Translations under genes and position numbers: made by a program
Shown: positions 1 through 6,274 of the stretch, piece after piece
How positions within the stretch are numbered: the stretch's first letter is position 1
Layout: every line of letters starts with the position of its first letter
The notes under the pieces: model-generated
The model's input: only the letters and a program-made list of their open reading frames with translations
Database searches by the model: none
Told to the model about the DNA's origin: nothing
Assembly (NCBI GenBank): GCA_007125475.1
Contig: SLDB01000232.1
Location: 1 to 13,536 of the forward strand
From: Nitriliruptoraceae bacterium
Lineage (GTDB): Bacteria; Actinomycetota; Nitriliruptoria; Nitriliruptorales; Nitriliruptoraceae
DNA: 13,536 nucleotides
Direction of reading: 5' to 3'

Positions 1-260
1 AGATCGGCGGCTCCGAGGAGCAGCTCGCCGGCGAGTGGATCCGCGACAACATCCCCGACACGCCGGTGGTCGGCTACATCGCCGGTTTCGAGGCGCCGGA
101 GGGGAAGCAGATGGGTCACGCCGGCGCGATCGTGAAGGAGGGCGGCCCCGGTGGGGAGTCGGCGGCGGAGAAGAAGGAGATCCTCGAGGGCTACGGGATC
201 TCGGTCGCCGAGAACCCGTCGCAGGCCGCACAGCTGATGATCGAACGGCTGAACGCCTGA
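1..260 (+). CDS. sucD: Succinyl-CoA ligase, alpha subunit (C-terminal part)
   Basis: This is the C-terminal 85 residues or so of the CoA- and phosphohistidine-bearing subunit of succinyl-CoA synthetase, which couples succinyl-CoA hydrolysis to nucleotide triphosphate formation in the TCA cycle (cytoplasm). The reading frame starts at base 3 and the true start lies left of the window. Visible hallmarks are IGGSEEQLAGEWI, the segment GYIAGFEAPEGKQMGHAGAI, whose histidine (GHAGAI) matches the phosphorylated active-site histidine of the family, and the usual short C-terminal helix ending ERLNA. The TGA stop is at 258-260. sucC would be expected just upstream, outside the window. The frame is intact and the identification is secure; only the N-terminal part is unseen. 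Confidence 0.94.
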   Translation, partial: IGGSEEQLAGEWIRDNIPDTPVVGYIAGFEAPEGKQMGHAGAIVKEGGPGGESAAEKKEILEGYGISVAENPSQAAQLMIERLNA

Positions 261-290
261 GCCGAGACGCGGCACCGCGGCACGCCCGAG

Positions 291-317
291 CCCCCGAGGC
301 CCCCGAGGCCCCCGAAC
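291..317. repeat. Three tandem copies of a C-rich 9-mer
   Basis: Three near-identical head-to-tail copies of a 9-base unit (CCCCCGAGG, CCCCCGAGG, CCCCCGAAC) lie about 30 bp after the sucD stop. The last copy supplies the left arm of the hairpin at 307-329. No function is evident beyond possible transcript-end structure. Confidence 0.55.
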
Positions 318-329
318 CCCCTGGGGGCC
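307..329 (+). terminator. Hairpin after sucD, probable terminator
   Basis: A 7-bp perfect stem (GGCCCCC, 307-313, with GGGGGCC, 323-329) encloses a 9-nt loop. It lies 47 bp downstream of the sucD stop. There is no T-run, as is common for actinobacterial terminators, so the call rests on position and stem strength only. The remaining bases up to 491 hold no gene that can be supported. Confidence 0.4.
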
Positions 330-491
330 GACCAGGGGCGGGGATCGGTCCGGGCCCGCGCCCACGTGGCTGCCGGTGTGTCCGCGTCGGGTAGGCGCGT
401 CGGACCTCCGCACCGCTGGTTCGGGTCGTTCTCCTCTGGTCCGTCACCCGACGGGGTGGCAAGGTGAGGGGACCGAACGGAAGGCCGAACG

Positions 492-782
492 ATGCGGTCC
501 AACGACACGACCAGCCTCTCGGAGGAGGCCCTGGCGTTCCCGCAGTGCGAGCACTGCGCCTACGACTTCCGCACCGACGAGGGCGAACGCGGCTGCCACT
601 ACTACGAGTGCCCGAGCCTGCCCGAGGAGCTCGACGTGTGGTGCCCGACGTGCCGGTACAACTTCATGGTGCACGACGGCAACCCCGACTGCGGCGACCC
701 GCCCGACTGCGATTTCGCGGTCAACACCGCCCCGGGGCGTGTCGAGGCCCTGGACGAGTGGCTGGCGTTGCAGGGACGGTGA
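492..782 (+). CDS. Small cysteine-rich putative metal-binding protein
   Basis: A 96-residue acidic, soluble protein of unknown family. It has eight cysteines at about residues 19, 22, 35, 40, 51, 54, 67 and 73. They include two CxxC pairs (CEHC at 19-22, CPTC at 51-54) followed by Tyr-x-Phe segments (AYDF, RYNF), so the protein looks like two similar zinc-knuckle-like halves, an internal duplication. No signal peptide or membrane segment is seen. The ATG at 492 is preceded by GGAAGG (479-484) at good spacing, and codon use matches the neighbours. The spacing of the CxxC and later cysteines recalls CPCC-type small zinc proteins, but I would not assign it there. It stands alone between sucD and the GlnR-type operator of glnB, with about 230 bp before it. 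A structural zinc-binding role is inference. Confidence 0.8.
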   Translation: MRSNDTTSLSEEALAFPQCEHCAYDFRTDEGERGCHYYECPSLPEELDVWCPTCRYNFMVHDGNPDCGDPPDCDFAVNTAPGRVEALDEWLALQGR

Positions 783-832
783 GCCCGGGCGGGCGGTGAA
801 CCCGGGGCGGGTGTGGCGACGCGGGAGCCCTC

Positions 833-870
833 GTAACGCAGCCGAAACGCCGGGGACACCGTGCGGAGAC
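833..870 (+). promoter_or_regulatory. GlnR-type nitrogen-control operator upstream of glnB-glnD
   Basis: Four 5-bp half-sites occur exactly every 11 bp: GTAAC (833-837), GAAAC (844-848), GACAC (855-859) and GAGAC (866-870), each separated by 6 bp. The actinobacterial GlnR consensus is gTnAC-n6-GaAAC, usually repeated with n6 spacing. The first pair matches it perfectly and the second pair with one deviation per half-site. The site ends 80 bp before the glnB start, a plausible activator position. The motif match and phasing are seen directly; binding by GlnR is inferred from the consensus and from the nitrogen role of the downstream genes. Confidence 0.72.
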
Positions 871-914
871 GTCGGTGCGTCAGGCTGTGGGGCACCCGGG
901 CCGGTCCTGAGACC

Positions 915-930
915 CTGCCGGCACCGGCAG
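915..930 (+). promoter_or_regulatory. Small hairpin in the glnB leader
   Basis: A 6-bp perfect stem CTGCCG/CGGCAG with the tetraloop GCAC ends 10 nt before the GGAGG ribosome site (941-945) of glnB. It could affect translation initiation or be chance in GC-rich DNA. No known riboswitch is recognised here. Confidence 0.25.
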
Positions 931-950
931 ACCCTGCACTGGAGGACGCC

Positions 951-1289
951 GTGAAGCTCGTCACCGCGATCATCAAGCCACACAAGCTCGAAGAAGCCAA
1001 GGAAGCCCTGCAGGCCCTGGGTGTCCAGGGACTCACCGTCTCCGAGGTCCGCGGCTACGGCCGTCAGCGTGGCCACACCGAGATCTACCGCGGTGCGGAG
1101 TACACCGTGGAGTTCGTCCCCAAGGTCAAGCTCGAGATCCTCACCGGGGACGGCGACGTCGAGGCCGTGATCGACGCGATCATCTCCCGGACCCGCAGCG
1201 GCCAGGTCGGGGACGGCAAGGTGTTCGTCACCCCGGTCGAGCGCGCCGTGCGGATCCGCACCGGTGACGAGGACGCCGACGCCCTGTGA
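951..1289 (+). CDS. glnB: PII nitrogen regulatory protein
   Basis: A 112-residue PII signal protein, the exact family length. It forms trimers that sense 2-oxoglutarate and ATP/ADP and control ammonium transport and nitrogen metabolism. The GTG at 951 gives the canonical N-terminus VKLVTAIIKPHKLEE and has GGAGG at 941-945. The T-loop carries YGRQRGHTEIYRGAEY with the modifiable tyrosine at position 51. The C-terminal signature GDGKVFVTPVERAVRIRTG is intact. In actinobacteria this tyrosine is adenylylated, in proteobacteria uridylylated, by GlnD. The glnD gene follows with a 4-nt GTGA overlap, so the two are translationally coupled. No amtB gene lies upstream, unlike the common amtB-glnK-glnD order, so glnB or glnK naming is arbitrary. 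A GlnR-type operator at 833-870 probably controls it. Confidence 0.96.
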   Translation: MKLVTAIIKPHKLEEAKEALQALGVQGLTVSEVRGYGRQRGHTEIYRGAEYTVEFVPKVKLEILTGDGDVEAVIDAIISRTRSGQVGDGKVFVTPVERAVRIRTGDEDADAL

Positions 1290-3904
1290 CCTCCCCGCCC
1301 GCCGTCGAAGCGCCGGCGGCGTGGCTGCGTTCGCAGTGGGACCTGCTGCGTCGAGGTGGCCCGCCGCCCGGACGCGCCTGGTGCGCGGCGTGGAGCGATG
1401 CCGTCGATGAGGCGATCGCCCGGCTCGTCGCCCCGTTCGTCGCCGAACAGCCCTCGGCGTCGGTGGCGGCCGCCGGGGGGTACGGCCGTCGCCAGCTCAC
1501 CCCCAACTCCGACGTCGACCTGTTCCTGCTGCACGACCGGATGTCGTCTCAGGCCCAGTCGGCGTTCGTCCAGCACGTCGTCTACCCGTTGTGGGACGCC
1601 GGGCTCACGGTCGGCTACGCCGTGCACCACCGGCGTGGGGCGATCGACGCCGCCGCCGACGTCGTCTCCGCGACGTCGTTGGTCGACCTGCGTCCCGTCG
1701 CCGGTGACCCCGGGTTGGCCCGGCTGGTGCGCACCGAGGTGCTGCGCCGGCTCCGCCGTCGGGGGGCGTCGTTCCTCGAAGAGCTCGCCGCCGCCGACAG
1801 CGAGCGGCGTGCCCGTCACGGCGACGCGGCCGAGGTCCTCGAACCGGACCTGAAGAACGGTGCCGGCGGGCTGCGCGACGTGCAGTCGCTGCGGTGGGCC
1901 GCGGTCGGGGTGGTCGGCACCGGCGGCCTCGATCCACTCGTCGCCGCCGGCTACCTCGGTGCCCCCGACCGACCGCGGATCGCGGCCGCCGAGGAGCGCC
2001 TGCTGGCGGCACGCACCGCCCTGCACCTGGTGATCGCCGACGCCGACGGCGAGGCGGCGACCCCGGCGAAGACCCCGTCGACCAGCGACGTGCTCCGCCT
2101 CGAGGTCCAGGACGCCGTCGCCGCACGGCTGGGGATCACCGACGACGGCAGGGACCTCGCCCCGCACCGCCTGCTGGCCGGGGTGTACCTCGACGCCCGC
2201 GCGATCGACCACACCAACCGCCGGTGCTGGTCGTTGCTCTCGGCCGACCTCGCCCGCGGCCGGCGCCGCCGTCGGCGTCCCAGCGAGTCGTTCGTCGACG
2301 GCTTCGAGCTCGTCGACGGGGTGCTGCGGGTCCCGACGACGACGACGCTGCAGACCGTCGGCCTCCCCGCACGCCTCCTGGCCGCACTCGCCGACACCGG
2401 GGCGGTCCTCGAACGCGCCACCGCCGCCCGACTCCGCGTCGCCGCGGCCGACGCCGACGGCGCGCTGTGGCCGTTCAGCGACACCTGCCGCGACCGCCTC
2501 GTGGAGGTGCTCTGGCGCGGGCAGGTCGCGCTCACCCCGCTCGCCGAGCTCGATGACGCCGGGGTGTGGGGGGCATGGCTCCCCGAGTGGGCGCCGATGC
2601 GCGGCCGGCCACAGCGCAACCCCTACCACCGCTACGCCCTGGACCGGCACAGCTGGCACACCGCCACTGAGCTCGGTGACCTGGTCCGGCGCGAGGAGTG
2701 GGCGGCGGCGGCCCTCGTCGACGTCGAGGACCGGGAGGCGTTGATGCTCGGCGCCCTGCTGCACGACGTCGGCAAGCCGCGGGGCGAACCCCACACCGAG
2801 ACGGGGGTGCCGGCGGCGCGGCAGCTGGCCGAGCGGATGGGGGCGCGTGAAGGGACCGTGGAGCGCGTCGCTAGGCTTGTGCGGCTGCACCTGGTCCTCC
2901 CGGAGGCGGCTCGCACCCGCGACGTCGCTGACAACGCGCTCGCCCGCGAGCTCGCCGAGGTGATCGGGGACCGTTCCACGCTGGCGGCGTTGCACCTGCT
3001 GGCGGTCGCCGACGCGAGGGCGACGGGGACGACCGCCTGGAACGCGTGGACCGCTTCGTTGCTGCAGCGACTGGTCAGGAAGGTGAGCGCCGTGCTGGAC
3101 AAGCAGGACCCCGACACCATCGACGACGGTGCGGTCGTCACCGCCGCCGAGGCGCAACGGATCGCCGGCGAGCTGGGCGCCGACGCCGAGGCCGTCCGCT
3201 CACACCTGGCGAAGCTGCCGGCGCGGTACCCGGAGGCGGTGTCGCCGCGTGCGGTGGTCCGTCACACCCTGATGACGGCGACCCGTCCCGGGCCGACGGA
3301 GGTGCGCACCCGCGTCACCGCCGGGGAGGTGGACCCCGACGGGATCGAAGGGATCGACGAGCTCGACGTCGTCGCCCTCGACCACCCCGGGTGGTTCTCG
3401 CGGGTCGCCGGGGTCGTCTCGATGCACGGCGGTGAGATCGTCGCCGCCGACGCGTTCACCCGCAGCGACGGGATCGCGATCGAGACGTTCAAGGTCACCG
3501 CCGCCGAGCAGGGCTCGAGCTCGTGGTGGGCCCGGATCGAGAGCGACCTGGACGACGCCGCCGCCGGGCGGCTCGCGATCCGCGCCCGCGTGATGCGCCG
3601 GGCACGCACCGGCTCCCGGGGTCGGTCGGAGACCGCGGGGGAGACCACCGTCTCGGCCGGACCGGACGCCTCCGGCCGTGCCACCCTCCTTCAGGTGGAG
3701 ACACCTGACCGCCCCGGGGTGCTGTACGCGGTCGCCTCGACGCTGGCCGAGCTGCAGGTCAACATCGTCGTCGCCCGGATCCAGACCGTCGGTCACCGCG
3801 CGGTCGACGTGTTCACCGTCCGCGACGCCGAAGGTCAGCCGCTCACCGCCGACCACCTCGCCGAGGTCGAGCTCGGCGTCCGGGCCGCGCTGGAGCTGCT
3901 GTAG
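1286..3904 (+). CDS. glnD: PII nucleotidyltransferase / deadenylylating (uridylyl-removing) enzyme GlnD
   Basis: An 872-residue bifunctional enzyme that adds and removes a nucleotide on Tyr51 of PII according to glutamine level. Domains in order: nucleotidyltransferase, with the motif GGYGRRQLTPNSDVDLF around residues 64-80; the GlnD-specific DLKNGAGGLRDVQ at about 188; an HD phosphohydrolase domain with HSWHTATEL near 453 and LLHDVGKPRG near 491 (His493-Asp494); then two C-terminal ACT domains at about 692-740 (LDHPGWFSRVAGVVS) and 801-870 (ETPDRPGVLYAVASTLAEL), which sense glutamine. All domains look complete. The start is GTG at 1286, overlapping the glnB stop. A GAGGAC at 1269-1274 is a weak ribosome site, so coupling is likely. 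Residues near 615-660 are less conserved linker. In actinobacteria the enzyme is usually an adenylyltransferase; the sequence alone does not decide between AMP and UMP. Confidence 0.96.
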   Translation: MTSPPAVEAPAAWLRSQWDLLRRGGPPPGRAWCAAWSDAVDEAIARLVAPFVAEQPSASVAAAGGYGRRQLTPNSDVDLFLLHDRMSSQAQSAFVQHVVYPLWDAGLTVGYAVHHRRGAIDAAADVVSATSLVDLRPVAGDPGLARLVRTEVLRRLRRRGASFLEELAAADSERRARHGDAAEVLEPDLKNGAGGLRDVQSLRWAAVGVVGTGGLDPLVAAGYLGAPDRPRIAAAEERLLAARTALHLVIADADGEAATPAKTPSTSDVLRLEVQDAVAARLGITDDGRDLAPHRLLAGVYLDARAIDHTNRRCWSLLSADLARGRRRRRRPSESFVDGFELVDGVLRVPTTTTLQTVGLPARLLAALADTGAVLERATAARLRVAAADADGALWPFSDTCRDRLVEVLWRGQVALTPLAELDDAGVWGAWLPEWAPMRGRPQRNPYHRYALDRHSWHTATELGDLVRREEWAAAALVDVEDREALMLGALLHDVGKPRGEPHTETGVPAARQLAERMGAREGTVERVARLVRLHLVLPEAARTRDVADNALARELAEVIGDRSTLAALHLLAVADARATGTTAWNAWTASLLQRLVRKVSAVLDKQDPDTIDDGAVVTAAEAQRIAGELGADAEAVRSHLAKLPARYPEAVSPRAVVRHTLMTATRPGPTEVRTRVTAGEVDPDGIEGIDELDVVALDHPGWFSRVAGVVSMHGGEIVAADAFTRSDGIAIETFKVTAAEQGSSSWWARIESDLDDAAAGRLAIRARVMRRARTGSRGRSETAGETTVSAGPDASGRATLLQVETPDRPGVLYAVASTLAELQVNIVVARIQTVGHRAVDVFTVRDAEGQPLTADHLAEVELGVRAALELL

Positions 3905-3921
3905 TCACCGCCCTCGCCGCG

Positions 3922-3927
3922 TAGGCT
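3922..3927 (+). promoter_or_regulatory. Possible -10 element for the inositol-phosphate synthase gene
   Basis: TAGGCT fits the TAnnnT form of actinobacterial -10 boxes and lies 40 bp before the GTG at 3967, in the 62-bp gap after glnD. No convincing -35 is seen at 17-18 bp upstream, so the call is weak. Confidence 0.3.
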
Positions 3928-3966
3928 GCGGGTTGGCCCGCTGACCGACGCGAGAGGCGCACCTTC

Positions 3967-5322
3967 GTGGAGCACACCGGACCCGCCGGCGCCCGACCCG
4001 ATGTCCGGCCACCCGACGGGAAGCTCGGTGTGCTGTGCGTCGGGCTCGGGGCGGTGGCGACGACGTTCATCGCCGGGGTGGAGCTGATCCGGCGCGGGAT
4101 GGCCGAACCGGTCGGGTCGTTGAGCCAGATGGGGACGATCCGGCTCGGTAAGCGCACCGACGACCGGGTCCCCCTGATCCGTGACTTCGTGCCGCTGGCC
4201 GACCTCGACGACCTCGTGTTCGGCGCCTGGGACCCGTTCGAGGACGACGCCTACATCTCGGCGGTGAAGGCCGGTGTCCTCGACGCCGCCCGGCACCTCG
4301 AGCCGATCGCCGAGCAGCTTCGGGCCGTCGAGCCGATGGCCGCGGCGTTCGACCCGGCGTACGTCAAGAAGCTCGACGGGCCGAACGTGATGGGCGACCG
4401 CACCAAGCAGGGGATGCTCGACGGGTTGCGTCACGACATCCGCGAGTTCCGGGAGCGCCACGGCTGTGACCGGGTGGTGATGATCTGGTGCGGCTCGACC
4501 GAGGTGTACGTCGAGCCGGGCCCGCAGCACGCCGACATCGCCAGCTTCGACGCCGCGATCGCCGCCGACGACCCGGCGATCACCCCCTCGATGCTCTACG
4601 CCTACGCCGCGCTCCTGGAAGGCGCCCCGTTCGCGAACGGCGCTCCGAACCTCACCGTCGACACCCCGGCGCTGCGTCGGTTCGCCTCCGACCACGGCGT
4701 GCCGATCTGCGGCAAGGACTTCAAGACCGGGCAGACGATGGTCAAGACCGTCCTCGCCCCGATGTTCAAGGCCCGGATGCTGGGGATGGACGGGTGGTAC
4801 TCGACGAACATCCTCGGCAACCGGGACGGTGAGGTCCTCGACGACCCGGAGTCGTTCAAGACCAAGGAGACCTCCAAGCTGGGGGTCCTCGACACCATCC
4901 TGCAACCCGACGTCTACCCGCAGCTGTACGGCGAGATGCACCACGTGGTGCGGATCAACTACTACCCGCCGCGGGGGGACAACAAGGAGGGGTGGGACAA
5001 CATCGACTTCTTCGGGTGGCTGGGCTACCCGATGCAGCTCAAGATCGACCTGCTGTGCCGGGACTCGATCCTGGCGGCCCCGCTCGCCCTCGACCTGGCG
5101 CTGTTCCTCGACCTCGCCCAGCGCGCCGGAATGGCCGGGATCCAGGAGTGGCTGAGCTTCTACTTCAAGGCCCCGCAGGTCGCGCCGGGGCTGTACGCCG
5201 AGCACGACCTGTTCATCCAGCTGATGAAGCTGAAGAACACGCTGCGGTGGATGCAGGGCGAGGACCAGATCACCCACCTCGGGGTCGAGTACTACGCCGA
5301 CGACTACCTGCCCGGGGGCTGA
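3967..5322 (+). CDS. ino1: Inositol-3-phosphate synthase
   Basis: A 451-residue NAD-dependent cytoplasmic enzyme that isomerises glucose 6-phosphate to 1D-myo-inositol 3-phosphate, the first step to phosphatidylinositol lipids and, in many actinobacteria, mycothiol. The N-terminal Rossmann segment has GLGAVATT at residues 26-33. Later family motifs are GKDFKTGQT at 249-257, NILGNRDG at 281-288, the lysine-rich KTKETSK at 298-304, and LKIDLLCRDSILAAP near 358-372. The GTG start has a GAGAGG about 10 nt upstream. The first 18 residues or so are poorly conserved extension. It is clearly longer than the short form of about 365 residues typical of mycobacteria and streptomycetes and looks like the longer bacterial/archaeal-eukaryotic-like form. 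It follows glnD by 62 bp on the same strand but has no obvious functional tie to it. Confidence 0.95.
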   Translation: MEHTGPAGARPDVRPPDGKLGVLCVGLGAVATTFIAGVELIRRGMAEPVGSLSQMGTIRLGKRTDDRVPLIRDFVPLADLDDLVFGAWDPFEDDAYISAVKAGVLDAARHLEPIAEQLRAVEPMAAAFDPAYVKKLDGPNVMGDRTKQGMLDGLRHDIREFRERHGCDRVVMIWCGSTEVYVEPGPQHADIASFDAAIAADDPAITPSMLYAYAALLEGAPFANGAPNLTVDTPALRRFASDHGVPICGKDFKTGQTMVKTVLAPMFKARMLGMDGWYSTNILGNRDGEVLDDPESFKTKETSKLGVLDTILQPDVYPQLYGEMHHVVRINYYPPRGDNKEGWDNIDFFGWLGYPMQLKIDLLCRDSILAAPLALDLALFLDLAQRAGMAGIQEWLSFYFKAPQVAPGLYAEHDLFIQLMKLKNTLRWMQGEDQITHLGVEYYADDYLPGG

Positions 5323-5520
5323 AACCGGTCCTGAACGGCACGTTTACGCCTCCCCGTCCGCGTCATTCCGGCCCGGTTCCGCGGGAGCGGGCGCGTCGTC
5401 GATCGCAGCACGAGCAGGGTCTTCGGCGTCCGGCATCAGGTGGGAGTGCGGATGCACTGGGGGCGTCGCGGGCGGCGCAGGCCAGGCGGCGGGCGAGACG
5501 TGACGACCGGGCCGCGCAAA

Positions 5521-5563
5521 GACTCCCCGCCAGCGAGGGGGAGCCGGCCGGGAGTCCGGGCTC
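5521..5563 (+). repeat. Mutually exclusive stems (switch-like element)
   Basis: Three stems compete for the same bases. GACTCCC (5521-5527) pairs with GGGAGTC (5550-5556). CTCCCC (5523-5528) pairs with GGGGAG (5538-5543). GAGCC (5541-5545) pairs with GGCTC (5559-5563). Such alternatives are typical of conformational switches, although in GC-rich DNA they can arise by chance. Confidence 0.4.
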
Positions 5564-5609
5564 TACGGCGCACCAAGTGGTCGCAGAGGCAACGTCAGGC
5601 GGCGTGGAC

Positions 5610-5644
5610 GCGCCCCACCGGGGGATGCTGGTCCGGTGGGGCGC
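5610..5644 (+). repeat. 12-bp perfect hairpin
   Basis: GCGCCCCACCGG (5610-5621) is perfectly complementary to CCGGTGGGGCGC (5633-5644) across an 11-nt loop. It is the strongest single stem in the non-coding stretch. No T-run follows. A smaller GGTCT/AGACC hairpin (5657-5671) comes 12 nt later. Confidence 0.7.
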
Positions 5645-5656
5645 TAGCTGCCCGAA

Positions 5657-5671
5657 GGTCTGGGAGAGACC
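5657..5671 (+). repeat. Short hairpin with GGGAG loop
   Basis: GGTCT (5657-5661) pairs with AGACC (5667-5671) around the loop GGGAG. The flanks are GAA on the left and GAA on the right, so the element is near-symmetric in sequence as well as structure. Confidence 0.45.
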
Positions 5672-5808
5672 GAAGGCTGCTTGCGACGCAGTCTGACAGG
5701 GACCGGCGCCTACTACCAGAAGTACGAGGACGCTCTCGCCGTGACGCCGCCTCGTGCGCCTATCGCTGTCGGAGACGGAGAGTGTCCGTGTGGTCCTCTT
5801 CTCCGCCA

Positions 5809-5844
5809 GCGCCCCTGCCCCTGTTCCGCCGGGGACGGGGGCGC
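5809..5844 (+). repeat. Long GC hairpin, 13 bp with one mismatch
   Basis: The left arm 5809-5821 (GCGCCCCTGCCCC) pairs with the right arm 5831-5844, with one G-U wobble and one mismatch, around a loop of about 9 nt. It could be an internal terminator or a domain of a larger RNA. Confidence 0.55.
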
Positions 5845-5952
5845 CGGGGTGCTGGACGGTCAGAGGGTCCCGGCAGGCTCGTGAAGCGCGTCGAGACGGC
5901 CGGGAGGGAGTCCCCGAGCCCGTCGCTATTCCGCTGCCATTACGCGGGAGCA

Positions 5953-6010
5953 TGCAGAAGCGGGGGTATCGGCGGGAATGGCCGGGAAGTTACGGGAGGC
6001 TGCTTCTGCA
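5953..6010 (+). repeat. 9-bp inverted repeat closing a 40-nt purine-rich loop
   Basis: TGCAGAAGC (5953-5961) and GCTTCTGCA (6002-6010) are perfectly complementary. The enclosed 40 nt are unusually rich in G and A with GGGAA repeated (CGGGAATGG, CCGGGAAGTT), which looks like a ligand- or protein-binding internal domain. That reading is inference. Confidence 0.55.
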
Positions 6011-6072
6011 GGTCACGACGGGAATCGGGCGTGTCTTCGCAGGTCAGAGCCTTACCGGCGTCACTGCGCCGA

Positions 6073-6130
6073 CGACTACCGGCCGGGGAGCTGACACCGT
6101 CCACGGAACGGCCACGGGGCGCGGTAGTCG
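6073..6130 (+). repeat. 9-bp inverted repeat closing a 40-nt loop
   Basis: CGACTACCG (6073-6081) pairs perfectly with CGGTAGTCG (6122-6130), enclosing 40 nt. The stem length and enclosed length are the same as for the 5953-6010 element, 63 nt upstream. Two small hairpins follow in the same leader: GCCCCG/CGGGGC (6174-6188) and AGGGTC/GACCCT with loop GGAC (6204-6219). Confidence 0.55.
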
Positions 6131-6274
6131 AGGTTGTGGGTGCGAGGCCGACCCTCCCGGGTACGCCGACGCTGCCCCGCCACGGGGCGTCCGCCACCGC
6201 AGAAGGGTCGGACGACCCTGGTGTCGACCGACCGTCCAGGTGAGGCTCGTGGCCCTCGATCAATGGAGCTTCCC

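Larger units (their letters stand above)
5323..6274 (+). other. Long non-coding stretch with many inverted repeats; candidate structured RNA or leader
   Basis: About 950 bp between the inositol-phosphate synthase stop and the S-layer protein start. Open frames exist in several phases, but their translations are arginine- and glycine-rich, lack any family motif, and lack the codon-position bias of the neighbours. I therefore regard the stretch as non-coding. It contains a series of strong inverted repeats (5445-5458, 5521-5563, 5610-5644, 5657-5671, 5809-5844, 5876-5920, 5953-6010, 6073-6130, 6174-6188, 6204-6219), more than expected of spacer. Motif checks by eye for RNase P RNA, tmRNA, SRP RNA, cobalamin, c-di-GMP, c-di-AMP and glycine riboswitches, and group I/II introns gave no real match. 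The strand is assigned only because both flanking genes run that way. Function unknown. Confidence 0.55.

Noticed and set aside
1085..3157. 690-codon open frame on the minus strand
   Set aside because: It lies antisense to glnD, which has all its family motifs. Its translation is rich in Arg, Gly, Val and Gln without any recognisable domain, as expected from the GC-rich mirror of a real gene.
3835..5277. 480-codon open frame on the minus strand
   Set aside because: It is antisense to the inositol-phosphate synthase gene and its translation shows no domain; a shadow frame.
5510..5575. Possible c-di-GMP-I riboswitch
   Set aside because: CGCAAAG (5515-5521) matches a conserved piece of that riboswitch, but the upstream GNRA hairpin and the receptor side are not found.
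5480..5720. Possible RNase P RNA
   Set aside because: GTCCGGGCTC (5553-5562), GGCTGCTTG (5675-5683) and GACAG...CCGGC (5694-5707) echo bacterial RNase P RNA in order. The P4 helix does not form properly, the other universally conserved segments are missing and the spacing is far too short.
5440..6243. 267-codon open frame in the non-coding stretch
   Set aside because: The product is dominated by Arg, Gly and Ser with no motif, there is no good ribosome site, and third-position bias is absent.
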